Source: Oscillospiraceae bacterium (lineage in GTDB: Bacteria; Bacillota; Clostridia; Oscillospirales; Oscillospiraceae). Taken from it: a stretch of DNA of 64,000 bases. Below are positions 1 through 7,811 of this stretch, piece after piece (within the stretch, counting starts at the first letter, position 1; the number at the start of each line of letters is the position of its first letter). The DNA lies in NCBI GenBank assembly GCA_017482385.1, contig JAFUNI010000021.1, forward strand, positions 98,189 to 162,188. Direction: 5' to 3'. A program made the translations under genes and the position numbers. The notes under the pieces are model-generated. The model saw only the letters and a program-made list of their open reading frames with translations. It was not told the DNA's origin and did no database searches.

Positions 1-9
1 AATATTTTC

Positions 10-34
10 GGGAGGCATACTATGCCTCCCCTAC
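10..34. repeat. GTAGGGG-family palindromic repeat, right half
   Basis: The palindrome GAGGCATACTATGCCTC is followed by the terminal CCCCTAC that closes the other copies in this window. Only this half is visible, because the element continues beyond the left edge or is solitary. Confidence 0.75.
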
Positions 35-164
35 GAGGGCTAACCTTTTCACCTGTCCTACCGGATAAGACCTCATCTTTTGTGTTTGCATATTCTGCCG
101 GGAAAGCTTTTTTGCAAAAATTCTCCTAAATTTGCAAAATTGTAGCACAAATGCCAAATGAGCA

Positions 165-194
165 TTGACATAACAGGGTGTTTTGTAGTATAAA
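165..194 (+). promoter_or_regulatory. sigma-A-type promoter of the surface-protein gene
   Basis: TTGACA at 165-170 and TATAAA at 189-194 are separated by 18 bp. Transcription would begin near 201, giving a leader of about 80 nt before the ATG at 282. Confidence 0.65.
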
Positions 195-216
195 TAACTA
201 TACTGAACTGAGTATA

Positions 217-253
217 CCCAAAGGTAGCGCCAGATGTAGATTTGGCCTTTGGG
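217..253 (+). promoter_or_regulatory. leader hairpin before the surface-protein gene
   Basis: CCCAAAGG (217-224) pairs with CCTTTGGG (246-253), with further GCCA/TGGC pairing inside. It lies in the predicted 5' leader and has no following T-run, so it looks like an mRNA-stability or control stem rather than a terminator. I do not recognise a riboswitch class. Confidence 0.4.
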
Positions 254-281
254 ATCGGTTTATTTGAAAGGAGAAATTTCC

Positions 282-3200
282 ATGAAGAAAGTACTCGCTC
301 TACTGCTAATTGTGGCTATGCTGATCCCTGCAGGGCTTAGTGTGCCCGCAAAGGCCGCAGAAGCCGAAAAGCTGCCCTTCTATCTGGTAGCTTGGACGGA
401 CTTCGATGAAACCAAATACCCCTACTTAAACGGTTTCATCACCCCTAACTTCTCCAACCGCGGCGAAAATGCATTTCTGTCCTACGGCGGCGTCGGTTTG
501 GAATACAGCAAGTATACCGATGCGGATGTGACCGCTATGGCCCAAGCGCTGAAGAAGACCTTGGAGGCCCGGGTCGAGGGCAGCCGCTATCTCCACTTCT
601 TCGGTCCCGGCAAGCTGCTCCGCCTGGCGCCCGAGAACGCCCTGTTTATGGACTTCTATGTTGGCCAGATGGCTGAGATCGTCGATGCCCTTATGAAGAA
701 GCTGAAGGAGATCGGCGCACCTGTGGATGGCGCAGTGGTGGATACTGAGTACATCGGTTTGTCTACCTACTATCTGGTGGATACTGACAGCGATTTTGAA
801 AACCTGGTTTCTAACCCCAAGCTGCTGCAGAATATCGTGAAGGATAAGCGCTACAAGGAAAAAATCCGGCCCATGCTGGAGGATTACGGCTTTATCTTCT
901 ACGATGCAGGCGATCCTGCCAAGCAGGCTGCTTACACAGAGCTCTACTCCATCACCAAGGGCGCCGGCGCCAAGTACGAAAAGTCCCGTTTGGTCTGGAA
1001 TACCGTTATGCGTATCCACCTGAACCGGTACGTGGACGAATGGTGCACTATCCCTGTGACAAGATATTTCCCCAATGCCAATGTGTCTGACTATCAGTCC
1101 ATCGATGGCAAGACCTGGATGGGTCTGAATGCGGTTGACGACTTCGGCGCGGTGATCACCGGCGGTAACACCCACAAGGTGGGTAACACCTCCACCTACA
1201 GCTACTACTACACCCGTCCCGAGCCCAGCGCTTTTACGAACCTTACCACGGTCCCCGGCTTTAACGAAACCTACTACCAGGCAGAGCCCTTCACCGGCCT
1301 GCTGTACGACATCAACTTCACCCGGTATCTGTATGAATCCACCGATACCAAGCGGGTCAGCCCCTGGACCTCCAGTTACTACTATACATATACCGGCGAA
1401 AAGAAGGCCTCTGTGGCTATGACCCCCTACTATGCCGATCTGATCTACCACCTGGGTATGTTCAACCCCCGTCCCTTCCTGTTCTACAACACAAAGGCTG
1501 AAACAGAGAAGCTTGGCGGCGCCGACGGCTGGGATAAGACCGGTCAGATCCTGAACAGCCTCCTCTCTTCTCTGAACGAGCTGGCAGGCTATTCTGACCG
1601 TCAGACCATCTCCACACCCCTGAACTGGAACAGCAAGTACGTGCTGACCGGTATATACGCAAACGGCCGCAACCTGTGGCGTATCACCCCCAATCTCAAC
1701 GTGATCTCCCGCGGTGAGTTCCTGGTGGATGAGGAAGTTCCCACCTTCTCTGTCAACGGTGAGACCGTGACCTTCCCCGGCGGTAAGATCCTCCCCGAGG
1801 CTGAGATCCCCATCAGTGGCTCTGTTGGTTTCTGGGTGGAAACTGCCAAGGATGTAATGCCCGTCGTGACTGCCGAGGAGGACCGCTATGAGGCTTATCC
1901 CTCTTTGCAGTACGATTTCGAGAACTACGCATCCGGCGCATTCGACTACAATACCTCCCTGCCCACCAACGCCTGGGGCTTCACCTGGAGCAAGACCGCA
2001 AGCGGTGTCAAGGGCGAGAGCAATATCGTTGTGATTGACGGCAACAAGAAGCTGTCCATCATCGGTAACTCCAAGAACTGGCTCAAGACCCTGCCCGGCA
2101 ACATCACCGCCGGTGATACCTTCGCTGAGGATCAGGCTTGGGAGCTCACCGTGACCATTCCCGAGGGCTTGAGCAAGGATGCTACCATCACCCTGCTGAA
2201 CTATACCGGCGCCAAGCAAGAGCTGGAAGATGGCGGCTTTATGATAAAGGACGGCAAGGTGCACTATGCTACCGGCGAGTACGACGCTGACGAGATGCCC
2301 ATCTACAAGGAACTGATGGCGGTGGAAGGAAACACCACCTATACCTTCGCCCGTTATGTGGACTTCAACGATAAGGATGCCTTTACCACTACCTTTGCGG
2401 TTAAGAATAAGAACGGCAGAACCCTGGAGACCGTTGAGCATGTTCCCGCACCCAGCTTTGAATCCATCGATACCGTAGGCTTTGCTGTTGCAGAGGCTGA
2501 CAAGGCTGTGCTGGTTGACGAGTTTAAGTTCTACCTCACCGGCGCTACTTTGGATTTCAGCCTTTACGATGAGGAGATCGGCTATAATGTGGATCTGGAT
2601 GCCATAAGAGATCGCTCCACCGCTTTCCGTCTGTCCTGGCTGAATGCTACCGGCGAGGAAGAGACCGCTGCCGTTAAGGCGGACATCACCGAGAACGGCA
2701 AGACCACCACCACCGTGATCAAGGAGATCAAGATGCTGCCCGGTACCAACGCCATTGAGACCGGCGTGGTGGAGATCAAGGAAGGCCAGACCGTGAAGGT
2801 CTATCTGGAGTCCACTCTGAAGCCCATCGCAGCGGCTGACGAGGTTGGTCCTCTGGTGGATGCAACCTTTAACGAGGGCGGCGTCCAGAAGGTACCCAGC
2901 GCGCTGAAGGCGATTGGTCTGGATACTGTTGAGAAGATCAAGGAGGCCTTGGAGGGCAAGCTGAAGGAAGCAAGCACCGACGGTGTGGAAGCCTTAGCTC
3001 ACTATGAGATCAAGGTCAACAAGAATGACATTCCCAGAAACGGCAAAATGACCGTGATCATGCCTTACCCCGCAGGCACCAATTCCAACTACTCCTTCTA
3101 TGGTGCTCAGCTGTACACCGCCAATGCCTACGGTAAGAAGGTCGGCGAGGTCGCAGCCATCAATGTGGTCAACACCGCTGAGGGTATCCAGTTTGAGGTG

Positions 3201-3623
3201 TTCGGCACAGCTCCCATTGCCATCGGCTGGAACGCTCCCGCGGAGGTCGTGGAAACGGAGCCTACCGAGGCTCCCACCAGAACGCCCAACCAGCTGGAGC
3301 GTCCCGTGGGTACCCGGATCACCAGACCCACCGAGGCCCCCGAAATTGAGGAAACCGAGGAGCCCACCGAGGAGACCGAGTACATCGAGGATACCGAGCC
3401 CACTGAGGAGCCCACCGAGGCACCCACCGAAACCACTGCTCCGGCAGTTGTAGAGGAAGAGGGCGGTGTGAACATCTGGCTGATCGTTGTGATCGCTGCG
3501 GTTGTCCTGGCCGGTGCCGGCGCTGCTGTCTTCTTCCTGCTGAAGAAGAAAAAGGCTGCCCCCGCAGCTGCTGAGGAGATCGAGGAAATCGAAGAATCCG
3601 CTGAGGAAAAGACCGAAGAGTAA
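282..3623 (+). CDS. large secreted membrane-anchored surface protein
   Basis: The product is 1113 residues. The ATG at 282 follows AAAGGAGA and begins a clear signal peptide (MKKVLALLLIVAMLIPAG, cleavage near AKA-A). The N-terminal half (about 30-500) is rich in aromatic residues and Asp/Glu and resembles a carbohydrate-active or TIM-barrel ectodomain, but I cannot name a family. Residues about 530-770 read like a beta-sandwich of the LamG/carbohydrate-binding kind. A Thr/Glu/Pro stretch with TEAPT/TEEPTE repeats (about 990-1060) acts as a wall spacer. It ends with one membrane helix (about 1064-1087), four lysines and an acidic tail. There is no LPXTG motif, so anchoring is transmembrane rather than by sortase. 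It stands alone with its own promoter and terminator. Surface location is confident; function is unknown. Confidence 0.8.
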   Translation: MKKVLALLLIVAMLIPAGLSVPAKAAEAEKLPFYLVAWTDFDETKYPYLNGFITPNFSNRGENAFLSYGGVGLEYSKYTDADVTAMAQALKKTLEARVEGSRYLHFFGPGKLLRLAPENALFMDFYVGQMAEIVDALMKKLKEIGAPVDGAVVDTEYIGLSTYYLVDTDSDFENLVSNPKLLQNIVKDKRYKEKIRPMLEDYGFIFYDAGDPAKQAAYTELYSITKGAGAKYEKSRLVWNTVMRIHLNRYVDEWCTIPVTRYFPNANVSDYQSIDGKTWMGLNAVDDFGAVITGGNTHKVGNTSTYSYYYTRPEPSAFTNLTTVPGFNETYYQAEPFTGLLYDINFTRYLYESTDTKRVSPWTSSYYYTYTGEKKASVAMTPYYADLIYHLGMFNPRPFLFYNTKAETEKLGGADGWDKTGQILNSLLSSLNELAGYSDRQTISTPLNWNSKYVLTGIYANGRNLWRITPNLNVISRGEFLVDEEVPTFSVNGETVTFPGGKILPEAEIPISGSVGFWVETAKDVMPVVTAEEDRYEAYPSLQYDFENYASGAFDYNTSLPTNAWGFTWSKTASGVKGESNIVVIDGNKKLSIIGNSKNWLKTLPGNITAGDTFAEDQAWELTVTIPEGLSKDATITLLNYTGAKQELEDGGFMIKDGKVHYATGEYDADEMPIYKELMAVEGNTTYTFARYVDFNDKDAFTTTFAVKNKNGRTLETVEHVPAPSFESIDTVGFAVAEADKAVLVDEFKFYLTGATLDFSLYDEEIGYNVDLDAIRDRSTAFRLSWLNATGEEETAAVKADITENGKTTTTVIKEIKMLPGTNAIETGVVEIKEGQTVKVYLESTLKPIAAADEVGPLVDATFNEGGVQKVPSALKAIGLDTVEKIKEALEGKLKEASTDGVEALAHYEIKVNKNDIPRNGKMTVIMPYPAGTNSNYSFYGAQLYTANAYGKKVGEVAAINVVNTAEGIQFEVFGTAPIAIGWNAPAEVVETEPTEAPTRTPNQLERPVGTRITRPTEAPEIEETEEPTEETEYIEDTEPTEEPTEAPTETTAPAVVEEEGGVNIWLIVVIAAVVLAGAGAAVFFLLKKKKAAPAAAEEIEEIEESAEEKTEE

Positions 3624-3647
3624 TAACAATGCGTAATGCATAATGAA

Positions 3648-3677
3648 GGGAACGACCCAAGGGTCGTTCCCTTTTTT
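3648..3677. terminator. Rho-independent terminator between convergent genes
   Basis: GGGAACGACC and GGTCGTTCCC form a 10-bp stem followed by six T on the plus strand. It lies between the stop of the surface-protein gene and the stop of convergent sigG and probably serves both. Confidence 0.85.
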
Positions 3678-3697
3678 ACACATTTGACAGGGGTTTC

Positions 3698-4474
3698 TTA
3701 ACTGAAAAATGCTTTCCGCATGGTCTTGATGGCGCCCTTTTCCAGCCGGGATACCTGGGCCTGGGAAATTCCCAAAAAGCCCGCTACCTCCATTTGGGTC
3801 TTGCCATCGTAAAACCGCAAAGACAGGATCTGCTTTTCCCGCTCCCCCAAGGCCCGGAAGGCGGTCTGCAAGCATAGCTGATCGATCCAGTTGCCCTCGG
3901 TGTTCTTGGTGTCCCGGACTTGATCCAATATGGTCAGCGGGTCACCGCCCTCGGCATATACCGGATCATAAAGGCTCACCGGGGCGCATACCGCATCCAA
4001 TGCCTCGGCCACCTCCCGCTCCTCAAGCTCCAGGACCTTAGCCAGCTCTGCGTTGGTGGGATCCCGGCCCAAGTCTGTCACCATAGCCTCCTTGCACTGC
4101 AGGACCCTGTAGGCGATATCCCGCAAAGAACGGCTTACCCGAATGGCGGAGTTGTCCCGCAGATACCGACGCACCTCGCCGGCGATCATAGGAACGCCGT
4201 AGGTGGAGAAACGCACCCCTTTTGTGGGGTCAAAATTGGCGATGGCCTTCATAAGGCCGATACAGCCCACCTGGAACAGATCGTCGGGACTTTCCCCCCG
4301 CTTGTCAAAACGCTGGATCACCGAAAGCACCAGCCGCAGATTCCCTTCAATGAGGGCCTGGCGGGCGTCGGGGTCGCCCTCTTTTGCCTGCAGAAGCAAG
4401 CTGTCCATCTGTGCCGGGGTCAGGGTCTTTAAGCTTGCGGTGTTCACACCGCAGATTTCTACCTTCCCTTGCAT
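3698..4474 (-). CDS. sigG: RNA polymerase sporulation sigma factor SigG
   Basis: The product is 258 residues, close to the 260 of Bacillus SigG. SigG signatures are all present: N-terminal KVEICGV, region 2 with NLRLVLSVIQRF and DDLFQVGCIGLMKAI, the YLRDNSAIRVSRSLRDIAY block, and the region 4.2 helix-turn-helix QMEVAGFLGISQAQVSRLEK. The ATG at 4474 is preceded by GGAGGAATT at proper spacing; upstream in-frame codons lack a site. SigG drives late forespore transcription after engulfment, including spore coat, SASP and germination genes. No spoIIG partner is adjacent, so it is monocistronic here. A forespore-type promoter lies just upstream. Confidence 0.95.
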   Translation of the reverse strand: MQGKVEICGVNTASLKTLTPAQMDSLLLQAKEGDPDARQALIEGNLRLVLSVIQRFDKRGESPDDLFQVGCIGLMKAIANFDPTKGVRFSTYGVPMIAGEVRRYLRDNSAIRVSRSLRDIAYRVLQCKEAMVTDLGRDPTNAELAKVLELEEREVAEALDAVCAPVSLYDPVYAEGGDPLTILDQVRDTKNTEGNWIDQLCLQTAFRALGEREKQILSLRFYDGKTQMEVAGFLGISQAQVSRLEKGAIKTMRKAFFS

Positions 4475-4501
4475 AATTCCTCCTGTAAAAGAAGATACTT
4501 T

Positions 4502-4530
4502 CATTATCTCCCGGGGAAGATTTTTCATAC
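4502..4530 (-). promoter_or_regulatory. candidate SigF/SigG-type promoter of sigG
   Basis: Reading the minus strand, GTATG (4530-4526) and GGAGATAATG (4511-4502) are separated by 14 nt. They resemble the forespore consensus GYATA and GGnrAnAnTw. This fits the known control of sigG by SigF and SigG in other spore formers. Two positions deviate and the spacing is slightly short. Confidence 0.4.
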
Positions 4531-5085
4531 AAAAACCTTTTTTGTGAAAGTTCAACAAAAATATTTTTGCCCATTTGCCGGCAGTGGCGATTTATGGAAA
4601 CCGGGCAGGGAAAGTACCAACTTTTTGGCAGAATTAACAGAAAAATAACACAGGTTTCAGCGGGGACATAATTTTTTATGCCTAAGCAAAAACCGGACTT
4701 TTTTGCGAAAAAGTTTTCGGCCTGAACTGTGGAAAAACCTGTTGACTGTGGAAAAACAGGCGGATTTACAAAGAGTTTTCCACATTATTAACAGCTTTAT
4801 CCACAGGAGGGGTCTTTTTTAACAGGACACAAATGTCGAAAAACGGGTTGACATAATTATTTTTCGCAGACATTTGTCTTTCCCAACTTTTTGGGTTTGA
4901 ACATTTTGCCAAGGGCATTTTTAAGGGTGACAAAATTTCCTCTTGACAAGAAAATTGAGAATGGAGAGTTGAGAATGGAGAATTGGGCAGAATGGAAAGC
5001 ATCTCTATATATAGTGGACAGGCATTCTTCTGCCCACAATTTGTAAGGGATACGAAAAATATTCGAAAAAATTTGCGAAAAGGTA
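4531..5085. other. gene-free AT-rich stretch holding a DnaA-box cluster
   Basis: No credible coding region lies between the sigG promoter and the rpsT promoter. The stretch has A/T-rich runs, the DnaA-box cluster listed separately (4728-4805), a GTTGACATAATTAT block near 4847, and a short run of AATTGAGAATGGAGA-type repeats near 4950-4985. Confidence 0.6.
4728..4805. other. DnaA-box cluster 1 (four boxes in 78 bp)
   Basis: TGTGGAAAA occurs at 4728-4736 and 4747-4755, TTTTCCACA at 4776-4784 and consensus TTATCCACA at 4797-4805. The boxes form two head-to-head units, each with two boxes around a CTGTTRA core. DnaA binds TTWTCCACA in Firmicutes, so this could be an origin-related, DnaA-titrating or DnaA-regulated site. 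No dnaA gene is in the window. Confidence 0.6.
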
Positions 5086-5113
5086 TTGATTTTAGGAAAA
5101 ACTTTGCTATAAT
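5086..5113 (+). promoter_or_regulatory. sigma-A promoter of rpsT
   Basis: TTGATT (5086-5091) and TATAAT (5108-5113) are separated by 16 bp, 44 nt upstream of the rpsT ATG. Confidence 0.7.
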
Positions 5114-5156
5114 TGGACAGTGCATGAGCATAATTTTGGAAACAGGAGGTGTAACA

Positions 5157-5420
5157 ATGGCAAACATTAAGTCCTCTAAGAAGGATGTCATTTCTTCCAA
5201 GATCGCTTACGAGAAGAACAAGGCCGCTAAGAGTGCCCTGAAGACCGTTCTGAAGAAGTACGATGCTGCGCTGGAGTCCGGCGACAAGGCCGCTGCCGAG
5301 GTTGCTTACAAGGCAGCTGTTAAGGCTGTTGACCAGGGTGTTAACAAGGGTATCGTGAACAAGAACGCCGCTGCCCGCAAGAAGAGCAGTCTGACTCTGA
5401 AGCTGAACAAGCTGGCTTAA
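5157..5420 (+). CDS. rpsT: 30S ribosomal protein S20
   Basis: The product is 87 residues, normal for S20, and binds the 5' domain of 16S rRNA during 30S assembly. It starts MANIKSSKKDVISSK, is very rich in Lys and Ala, and contains the family pattern of KAAKSALKT, a long alpha-helical centre, and a conserved GIVNKNAAARKKSSLT end. The ATG at 5157 follows AGGAGGTGT. It is a single-gene unit with its own promoter and terminator. Confidence 0.93.
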   Translation: MANIKSSKKDVISSKIAYEKNKAAKSALKTVLKKYDAALESGDKAAAEVAYKAAVKAVDQGVNKGIVNKNAAARKKSSLTLKLNKLA

Positions 5421-5443
5421 TCGAGAACTTCTCTGAAAATATC

Positions 5444-5475
5444 GCCATCCGAACTTTTCCGGATGGCGTTTTTTC
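5444..5475 (+). terminator. terminator of rpsT
   Basis: GCCATCCG pairs with CGGATGGC around a 6-nt loop and is followed by TTTTTTCATTTT. Confidence 0.85.
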
Positions 5476-5483
5476 ATTTTATA

Positions 5484-5605
5484 ATGCTTAATTCATAATG
5501 CATAATGCGTAATGAAGGTGTCGGCTTTGCCGACTATTTAAATCATTTTTCGCTAGAAAAATACAACAATTATGCATTCAGCATTCTGCATTATGCATTA
5601 CATTA
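5484..5605. repeat. AT-rich long-stem repeat (TAATGCATAATGC arms)
   Basis: The left arm of tandem AATGCATAATGCGTAATG words pairs imperfectly with a right arm of GCATTCTGCATTATGCATTA words. The core carries the small hairpin GTCGGCTTTGCCGAC. The design matches the copies at 13101, 18696 and 41957, although the arms differ in sequence. It sits directly against the recG promoter. Confidence 0.65.
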
Positions 5606-5608
5606 TAA

Positions 5609-5637
5609 TTGTCAATCCTTTTCCGTTGTGTTATACT
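5609..5637 (+). promoter_or_regulatory. sigma-A promoter of recG
   Basis: TTGTCA (5609-5614) and TATACT (5632-5637) are separated by 17 bp, 23 nt before the GTG start. Confidence 0.7.
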
Positions 5638-5660
5638 AATGTAAAAAGGAGGTGAGCCCC

Positions 5661-7709
5661 GTGGCAAGGCTGTCTGATCCCATTACGATTTTGAAGGGCA
5701 TCGGCCCTACCAAGGCCAAGCAGTTCGCAAGCTTAAATATTTTCACATTGGAAGACCTCATCTGCCATTTCCCCCGGGGCTACGAGGACCGCACCCGGCT
5801 GGTCACCATCGATAAGCTGGAAGTGGACACTCCCGCCTGCTTTAAGGCCATGGTGATGAACACCCCTCGCACCGCCCATATCCGCAAGGGCCTGGACATT
5901 ACCAAAGTCCAGGTGGCTGACTGCACCGGGCGGCTGACCCTGACCTTTTTTAACCGGAAATTTTCCGCCGAGCAGCTCCAGTATGGCAAGGAGTACATCT
6001 TCTACGGCGCCGTTACCGGAGATTTCATCGGCTACAATATGCCCTCGCCCAGCTTTGAAAGCTTGGATGCGCCCCCGATCAACACCCGCCGGGTGCTGCC
6101 CATCTATCCGCTGACCGCCGGCCTTTCCAACGCATCGGTGGTGAAGGCGGTGGAGCAGGCGCTTTCGGTATGCGATCCCCCCAAGGAGATCATTCCGGCG
6201 GCTGTCCGGGAGCAGTACGGCATTCTGCCGGCAGAACGGGCTTACTATGCCATTCATCAGCCTGCCTCCATGGAGGAGGCGGAGCTTGCCAAACGGCGGC
6301 TGATCTTTGAGGAATTTTTCGTATTCTCCGCTGGTCTTGCCCTTATGCGGGCGGCCCGGTCTGTGAAGAAGACCGCCCCCTATGAAAATCTCGACCTTGA
6401 TCCATTCTTAAAGGCCCTGCCCTTTACCTTAACCGGCGCCCAAAGCCGGGCAATAAAGGAAATCGCCCAGGATCTGCGCCGGGGCAGCCCTATGAATCGG
6501 TTGGTGCAGGGCGATGTGGGCAGCGGCAAGACTATGGTGGCTGCCGCGGCTGCTTACTTTGCAATCCAAAACGGCCACCAGGCCGCCATGATGGCGCCCA
6601 CGGAGATTTTGGCGGAGCAGCATTATGCATCCTTGTCAAAGCTTTTGACTCCCTTGGGCATCTCTGTGTCGTTGCTGACAGGGTCTCTTACCCCCAAGCA
6701 GAAAAGAGAAGTCCGGGAAGAAATTGAATCCGGCAAGACCCGGTTGGTGGTAGGCACTCACGCATTGGTGTCGGAGGCCACCGTGTTTGAAGATTTGGGT
6801 TTGGTCATCACCGACGAGCAGCACCGGTTCGGTGTGGGACAGCGCTCTGCCTTGGCAGGCAAGGGCAAGGATCCCCACCTTTTGGTCATGTCCGCAACCC
6901 CCATTCCCCGGACCTTGGCACTACTGATGTACGGAGATCTGGAAGTGTCCATCTTGGACGAGCTGCCCCCGGGCAGAGAACCGGTGGACACCTTCTTGGT
7001 AGACGAAAGCTACCGGGCAAGAATCAACAATTTCATCCGCAAGCAGGTAGCCGAGGGCCACCAGTGCTTTGTGGTGTGTCCTGCGGTGGAGGAAAGCGAC
7101 GGCCTGGACTTAAAGGCCGCCGAGACCTGGGCAGAAACCCTGCGGCAGACGGTATTTCCCGATCTGCGGGTATCCCTCCTCCATGGGCAGATGAAGGGCG
7201 CGGAAAAGGACGCAGTGATGTCCGATTTCGCCGCCGGAAATGCCGATATTTTGGTGGCCACCACGGTGATCGAGGTGGGCGTGGATGTGCCCAATGCCAC
7301 GCTGATGGTGGTGGAGGACGCAGACCGGTTCGGCCTTTCTCAGCTTCACCAGCTGCGAGGCCGTGTGGGTCGTGGCAAAGCGAAAAGCTACTGCATTCTC
7401 ACCTCCCAGACCAAGCACCCGGAGACCAAACAGCGCTTAAAAGCCCTGTGTCAGACCACCGACGGCTTCAAAATTGCGGAAGAAGACCTGCGGCTGCGAG
7501 GCCCCGGTGACTTCTTCGGTTCCCGGCAGTCCGGCTTGCCTGTGTTCCGGGTAGCGAACTTAAGCTGTGATTTGCAGACCTTGAAAGCCGCCCAGCAGGC
7601 ATCCGCTGACTGGATCGACCGGGAGGGCACTGCGAAAACACCGGAAGCAGAAGCCCTGCGTGTCCGCATCGGTCAGCTCTTCGCCCGTGCGGAAAACACG
7701 ATGAACTAA
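5661..7709 (+). CDS. recG: ATP-dependent DNA helicase RecG
   Basis: The product is 682 residues, normal for RecG. It has an N-terminal helix-hairpin-helix and wedge/OB domain (ILKGIGPTKAKQF, FPRGYEDRT), then two RecA-like motor domains: Walker A GDVGSGKTMVA, a DEQH box (ITDEQHRFGVGQR), SATPIPRTLAL, and motif VI HQLRGRVGRG. It ends with the RLRGPGDFFGSRQSG region that couples to the wedge. It remodels stalled replication forks and Holliday junctions. The GTG at 5661 is chosen because AAAGGAGGTG lies 6 nt upstream; the earlier in-frame GTG overlaps that site. A repeat lies between it and the next gene. Confidence 0.96.
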   Translation: MARLSDPITILKGIGPTKAKQFASLNIFTLEDLICHFPRGYEDRTRLVTIDKLEVDTPACFKAMVMNTPRTAHIRKGLDITKVQVADCTGRLTLTFFNRKFSAEQLQYGKEYIFYGAVTGDFIGYNMPSPSFESLDAPPINTRRVLPIYPLTAGLSNASVVKAVEQALSVCDPPKEIIPAAVREQYGILPAERAYYAIHQPASMEEAELAKRRLIFEEFFVFSAGLALMRAARSVKKTAPYENLDLDPFLKALPFTLTGAQSRAIKEIAQDLRRGSPMNRLVQGDVGSGKTMVAAAAAYFAIQNGHQAAMMAPTEILAEQHYASLSKLLTPLGISVSLLTGSLTPKQKREVREEIESGKTRLVVGTHALVSEATVFEDLGLVITDEQHRFGVGQRSALAGKGKDPHLLVMSATPIPRTLALLMYGDLEVSILDELPPGREPVDTFLVDESYRARINNFIRKQVAEGHQCFVVCPAVEESDGLDLKAAETWAETLRQTVFPDLRVSLLHGQMKGAEKDAVMSDFAAGNADILVATTVIEVGVDVPNATLMVVEDADRFGLSQLHQLRGRVGRGKAKSYCILTSQTKHPETKQRLKALCQTTDGFKIAEEDLRLRGPGDFFGSRQSGLPVFRVANLSCDLQTLKAAQQASADWIDREGTAKTPEAEALRVRIGQLFARAENTMN

Positions 7710-7719
7710 CGCAGATATT

Positions 7720-7771
7720 GTAGGGGAGGCATACTATGCCTCCCACGGGAGGGATGATATCCCTCCCCTAC
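7720..7771. repeat. GTAGGGG-family palindromic repeat, compact form
   Basis: Two hairpins lie back to back: GAGGCATACTATGCCTC and GAGGGATGATATCCCTC. They are bounded by GTAGGGG and CCCCTAC and sit between recG and the M20 gene. Confidence 0.85.
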
Positions 7772-7811
7772 AAATCAATAAATATTTTTATTGAATTTAA
7801 GGAGATATACT

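Noticed and set aside
200-260. Riboswitch in the leader of the surface-protein gene
   Set aside because: Only one simple stem is visible; conserved c-di-GMP or other riboswitch motifs are absent.
426-2441. Long open frame (671 codons) antisense to the surface-protein gene
   Set aside because: It arises from the strong third-position bias of the real gene. It lacks a ribosome site and its low-complexity Gly/Val/His-rich product matches no protein type.
3470-3623. Sortase LPXTG anchor in the surface protein
   Set aside because: The C-terminus has a membrane helix and Lys stretch but is followed by a long acidic tail and no LPXTG-like motif precedes it.
4728-4805. Naming the first DnaA-box cluster as oriC
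   Set aside because: dnaA, dnaN, rpmH and a clear unwinding element are not present; the data support DnaA binding sites only.
5435-5660. tRNA or small RNA gene between rpsT and recG
   Set aside because: The stretch is explained by a terminator, an AT-rich long-stem repeat and the recG promoter; no cloverleaf or T-loop motif is seen. I found no tRNA anywhere in the window.
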